Source: Clostridiales bacterium S5-A14a (GTDB lineage: Bacteria; Bacillota; Clostridia; Peptostreptococcales; Anaerovoracaceae). From it: a stretch of DNA of 64,000 nt. The notes beneath the pieces were generated by a model. That model did no database searches, was not told where the DNA came from, and worked only from the letters and a program-made list of their open reading frames with translations. Shown here piece after piece: positions 61,810 to 64,000 of this stretch; the stretch's first letter is position 1, and every line of letters begins with the position of its first letter. The stretch spans positions 154,769 to 218,768 of the forward strand of contig JRNA01000003.1 in the NCBI GenBank assembly GCA_000758905.1. Direction: 5' to 3'. The position numbers and the translations under genes are program-made.

Positions 61810-62199
61810 ATGAAGAATACGCTTTATTTAGTAGCTCTAGTTGTCTCTCTTTTGTTTTTAGTAAGTTGTGATTCAGATAATTCGAGAGATGAAAAATCTA
61901 TGAATATAAATCCAAATGATGTAAGGCAGATTACAGTTTCAACTCAGACTAATGAACAAAAGCAGGATACTATAGTAGAAAATGAAAAAGTTGATGATCT
62001 GATAAAAAAACTCAATTCTTATTCGATAAGAGAGACAAAAGCAGAAAAAGAAAAAGGCTGGCAGTATTTCTTCAAAATAGAAAGAAAAGAAAACGAAGTA
62101 ATCCTAATATCTTTTATGGAAGAACGAGTTACAATAGACGAAACGGTATATGAAGTTGAAAACTACAATAGTAACGATTTTTCATATTTGTTTAAGTGA
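61810..62199 (+). CDS. Small predicted lipoprotein
   Basis: The 129-residue product starts with MKNTLYLVALVVSLLFLVSC, a type II signal peptide with lipobox LVSC and Cys20, to be lipidated and cut by LspA. The mature domain is hydrophilic (ITVSTQTNEQKQDTIVENEK, VDDLIKKLNSYSI) and resembles short DUF-type clostridial lipoproteins, but I cannot name one. Start could be ATG at 61804; GGTGG spacing favours 61810. Confidence 0.7.
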   Translation: MKNTLYLVALVVSLLFLVSCDSDNSRDEKSMNINPNDVRQITVSTQTNEQKQDTIVENEKVDDLIKKLNSYSIRETKAEKEKGWQYFFKIERKENEVILISFMEERVTIDETVYEVENYNSNDFSYLFK

Positions 62200-62253
62200 G
62201 TTTTATTATGATTAATCAAAAATAGCACTAAGACATGACTTAAATGTTACAAA

Positions 62254-62284
62254 ATGGCTATGAGCATTTCGCTCATAGCCATTA
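62254..62284. terminator. Terminator between the lipoprotein and gdhA
   Basis: ATGGCTATGAGC (62254-62265), loop ATTTC, GCTCATAGCCAT (62271-62282). It is flanked by AAA left and TTA/TAATTAG right, so it may serve both strands. Confidence 0.75.
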
Positions 62285-62348
62285 ATTAGTTTACTTTTAA
62301 CTGCAATTGCTTTAGATACGATTAGTATCAGTATTATAAGAAACTAGT

Positions 62349-63692
62349 CTACACAATTCCCTGAGCCATCATTGCTTCAGCAACTCTTAGGAATCCTGCG
62401 ATATTCGCACCCTTTACAAGGTCATAGTCATAACCGTATTTTGCTGAAGCTTCAGCTGCCTGCTTATGAATGTTTATCATGATTTGTTCAAGCTGTTCAT
62501 AAACCTGTGCAGGTGTGAATACAGTATGTCCTGCATTCTGACCCATTTCGATGCAAGAGCAAGCTACGCCACCTGCGTTAGCTGCCTTTGAAGGTCCAAT
62601 AACAACTTTGTTATCATGTAAGAACTGAAGTGCTTCGTTAGTTGTAGGCATGTTAGCACCTTCGCAAAGGTATCTGCATCCGTTTTCAACCATCTTCTTA
62701 GCATCTTCAATGTGAATTTCGTTCTGAGTTGCACAAGGAATGTAAAGATCTGCTTTAACGCCCCAAGGTTTCTCGCCCTTGAAGAATTTAGCTGATTTGA
62801 ATTTTTTAGCATAAGGCTCTACGATATTTTTGCCGCTTGCACGAAGTTCAAGCATGTAGTCAATCTTTTCGCCTGATACGCCATCTTCATCATATACATA
62901 TCCGTCTGGACCTGAAATTGTAATAACCTTTGCACCTAGCTCATTAAGCTTTGCTACAGTACCCCAAGCTACGTTACCAAAGCCTGAAACTGCAACTGTT
63001 TTGTTCTCAAGAGTTTCTCCGAAGTGAGCCAGCATTTCTCTTGCGAAGAAAACAATACCATAGCCTGTAGCTTCTGTTCTTCCCTGAAGACCACCGTAAG
63101 GGATGCCTTTTCCAGTAAGAACGCCGCTGTATTCGTTTACGAGTCTTTTGTACTGTCCAAACATATATCCGATTTCACGTGCGCCAACACCTAGGTCGCC
63201 AGCAGGGATATCAGTTTCAGGACCTATATGTCTATAAAGTTCAGTCATAAAGCTCTGGCAGAATCTCATGATTTCAGCGTCTGACTTTCCAGTAGGATCA
63301 AAGTCGGCACCACCCTTACCGCCTCCGATAGGAAGACCTGTAAGAGAGTTCTTGAAAATCTGTTCAAATCCGAGGAACTTAACTACTCCTGAGTAAACTG
63401 AAGGTGCGAATCTAAGACCACCCTTGTATGGTCCTATAGCACTGTTAAACTGTACACGGAATCCTCTATTTACTTGAACTTTTCCCTCGTCGTCAACCCA
63501 AGGTACTCTGAAAGTAACCATTCTTTCAGGCTCAATAAGTCTTTCCAAAATACCTGCTTCAATATACTGAGGGTTAGCCTCAAGAACAGGCTCTAGTGAA
63601 GTTAGAACTTCCTCAATAGTCTGGTGAAATTCAGGTTCGCCAGGGTTTCTTTTCTTTGCAATATCAATATATTGCTCAACAAGTTTCGCCAT
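62349..63692 (-). CDS. gdhA: Glutamate dehydrogenase
   Basis: GdhA interconverts glutamate and 2-oxoglutarate plus ammonia. The 447-residue hexameric-type enzyme shows FRVPWVDDEGKVQVNRGFRV, GPYKGGLRFAPSV, the catalytic region GGGKGGADFDPTGKSD, PAGDLGVGAREIGYMFG and the nucleotide fold SGFGNVAWGTVAKLNE. In this organism it would regenerate the 2-oxoglutarate acceptor for the transaminases that feed fermentation. Coenzyme preference cannot be read safely. GAGGAG is 8 bases before ATG. Confidence 0.96.
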   Translation of the reverse strand: MAKLVEQYIDIAKKRNPGEPEFHQTIEEVLTSLEPVLEANPQYIEAGILERLIEPERMVTFRVPWVDDEGKVQVNRGFRVQFNSAIGPYKGGLRFAPSVYSGVVKFLGFEQIFKNSLTGLPIGGGKGGADFDPTGKSDAEIMRFCQSFMTELYRHIGPETDIPAGDLGVGAREIGYMFGQYKRLVNEYSGVLTGKGIPYGGLQGRTEATGYGIVFFAREMLAHFGETLENKTVAVSGFGNVAWGTVAKLNELGAKVITISGPDGYVYDEDGVSGEKIDYMLELRASGKNIVEPYAKKFKSAKFFKGEKPWGVKADLYIPCATQNEIHIEDAKKMVENGCRYLCEGANMPTTNEALQFLHDNKVVIGPSKAANAGGVACSCIEMGQNAGHTVFTPAQVYEQLEQIMINIHKQAAEASAKYGYDYDLVKGANIAGFLRVAEAMMAQGIV

Positions 63693-63745
63693 TTCAATTC
63701 TCCTCTTTCTCTATTGAATATTTGAGTAAATAATCTACTACTTCA

Positions 63746-63773
63746 AATATAACACTCCTATTTTTTTTGTCAA
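63746..63773 (-). promoter_or_regulatory. Promoter of gdhA
   Basis: Minus strand: TTGACA (63773-63768), 16 bases, TATATT (63751-63746). TATTTTGTT overlaps just upstream (63780-63772). Confidence 0.65.
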
Positions 63774-63933
63774 CAAAATAGCAGAATTTTCGCGTATGAT
63801 TTGTGTGTTTTTTAGAAAATAATTTGTTAATCTGGGAGTAATAGAATTAAGGAGAACACTTAATCACTGTTTTAGTGAAATATTTACTTCTTAATTCTTT
63901 TTTATTTAAAAAATTAAGAGGAAGGAGGAAAAA

Positions 63934-64000
63934 GTGAGGAATTTTGAAAAGATAACAGCACTCTATGAGAGATTAAGTCGAGATGATGAACTTGAAGGAA
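63934..64000 (+). CDS. Large serine recombinase, N-terminal fragment at the window edge
   Basis: GTG with AGGAGG 5 bases upstream begins the peptide MRNFEKITALYERLSRDDELEG, cut off by the window end. ITALYERLSRDDEL is the opening of the serine recombinases of clostridial transposons and integrative elements (TnpX-like), with the catalytic serine at S in RLSRDD. The element would extend to the right. The 241 bases between gdhA and this start hold the gdhA promoter; I see no attachment site that I can prove. Confidence 0.75.
   Translation, partial: MRNFEKITALYERLSRDDELEG

Overview
The window looks like a chromosomal segment of a low-GC, strictly anaerobic, Gram-positive bacterium of the class Clostridia. 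It resembles the amino-acid-fermenting Mogibacterium/[Eubacterium] group (Anaerovoracaceae), but that placement is inferred from gene content, not from a search. Support: AGGAGG ribosome sites, TTGACA/TATAAT promoters, SepF/DivIVA/YggT division genes, Rex, a CIRCE element, a T-box, class III fructose-bisphosphatase, a flavodiiron protein, an 8-Fe ferredoxin and a ptb-ior-aminotransferase-buk fermentation cluster. I saw no rRNA, tRNA or CRISPR array.

Layout. 1-5.5 kb: end of trmD, then a division operon (HlyD-like, yggS, sepF, yggT, divIVA), lspA and an rluD-type synthase. 5.5-9.2 kb: a tiny zinc-ribbon gene, an alpha/beta hydrolase, relQ and, convergent with it, rqcH. 9.2-21.4 kb: yicC, an OPT transporter, a PqqD-like protein, pepD, rpsU-yqeY, a radical SAM/SPASM enzyme, rdgB, yihY, a VanG-like D-Ala ligase, a lipid kinase and a PAP2 phosphatase. 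21.5-26.6 kb: two paralogous secreted LysM-G5-NlpC/P60 hydrolases, a PHP phosphoesterase and a flavodiiron protein. 26.6-35.5 kb: a surface-protein locus with two very large cell-wall proteins; a tetranucleotide repeat lies upstream of the first. 35.5-40.2 kb: a Trp T-box with an orphan trpB2, a DUF1275 protein, a TPP riboswitch with thiT, hpf and a small two-helix membrane protein.

40.4-46.3 kb: ptb-iorA-iorB-aminotransferase-buk. Read as one pathway it takes an amino acid to a 2-oxoacid, then acyl-CoA, acyl-phosphate and finally acid plus ATP, which would be substrate-level phosphorylation from aromatic or related amino acids. 46.3-52.6 kb: a NifU-type scaffold, an unknown protein, an ECF S component, tsaE, a tsaB-rimI fusion, tsaD and an ABC-F protein. 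52.6-61.7 kb: acpP, rex, ferredoxin, a P-loop/Asp23 fusion, an OGG-type glycosylase, groES-groEL under CIRCE, murA and fbp. 61.8-64 kb: a lipoprotein, gdhA and, at the edge, the first codons of a large serine recombinase that suggests a mobile element.

Points most worth a second look: a CTTAAG element exactly 40 bases upstream of the -10 box of three promoters; an over-represented word TATTTTGTT; the repeat upstream of the mosaic adhesin; two unannotated small genes (33 and 54 residues); the energy-conserving amino acid cluster; and the Trp T-box controlling a solitary trpB2.
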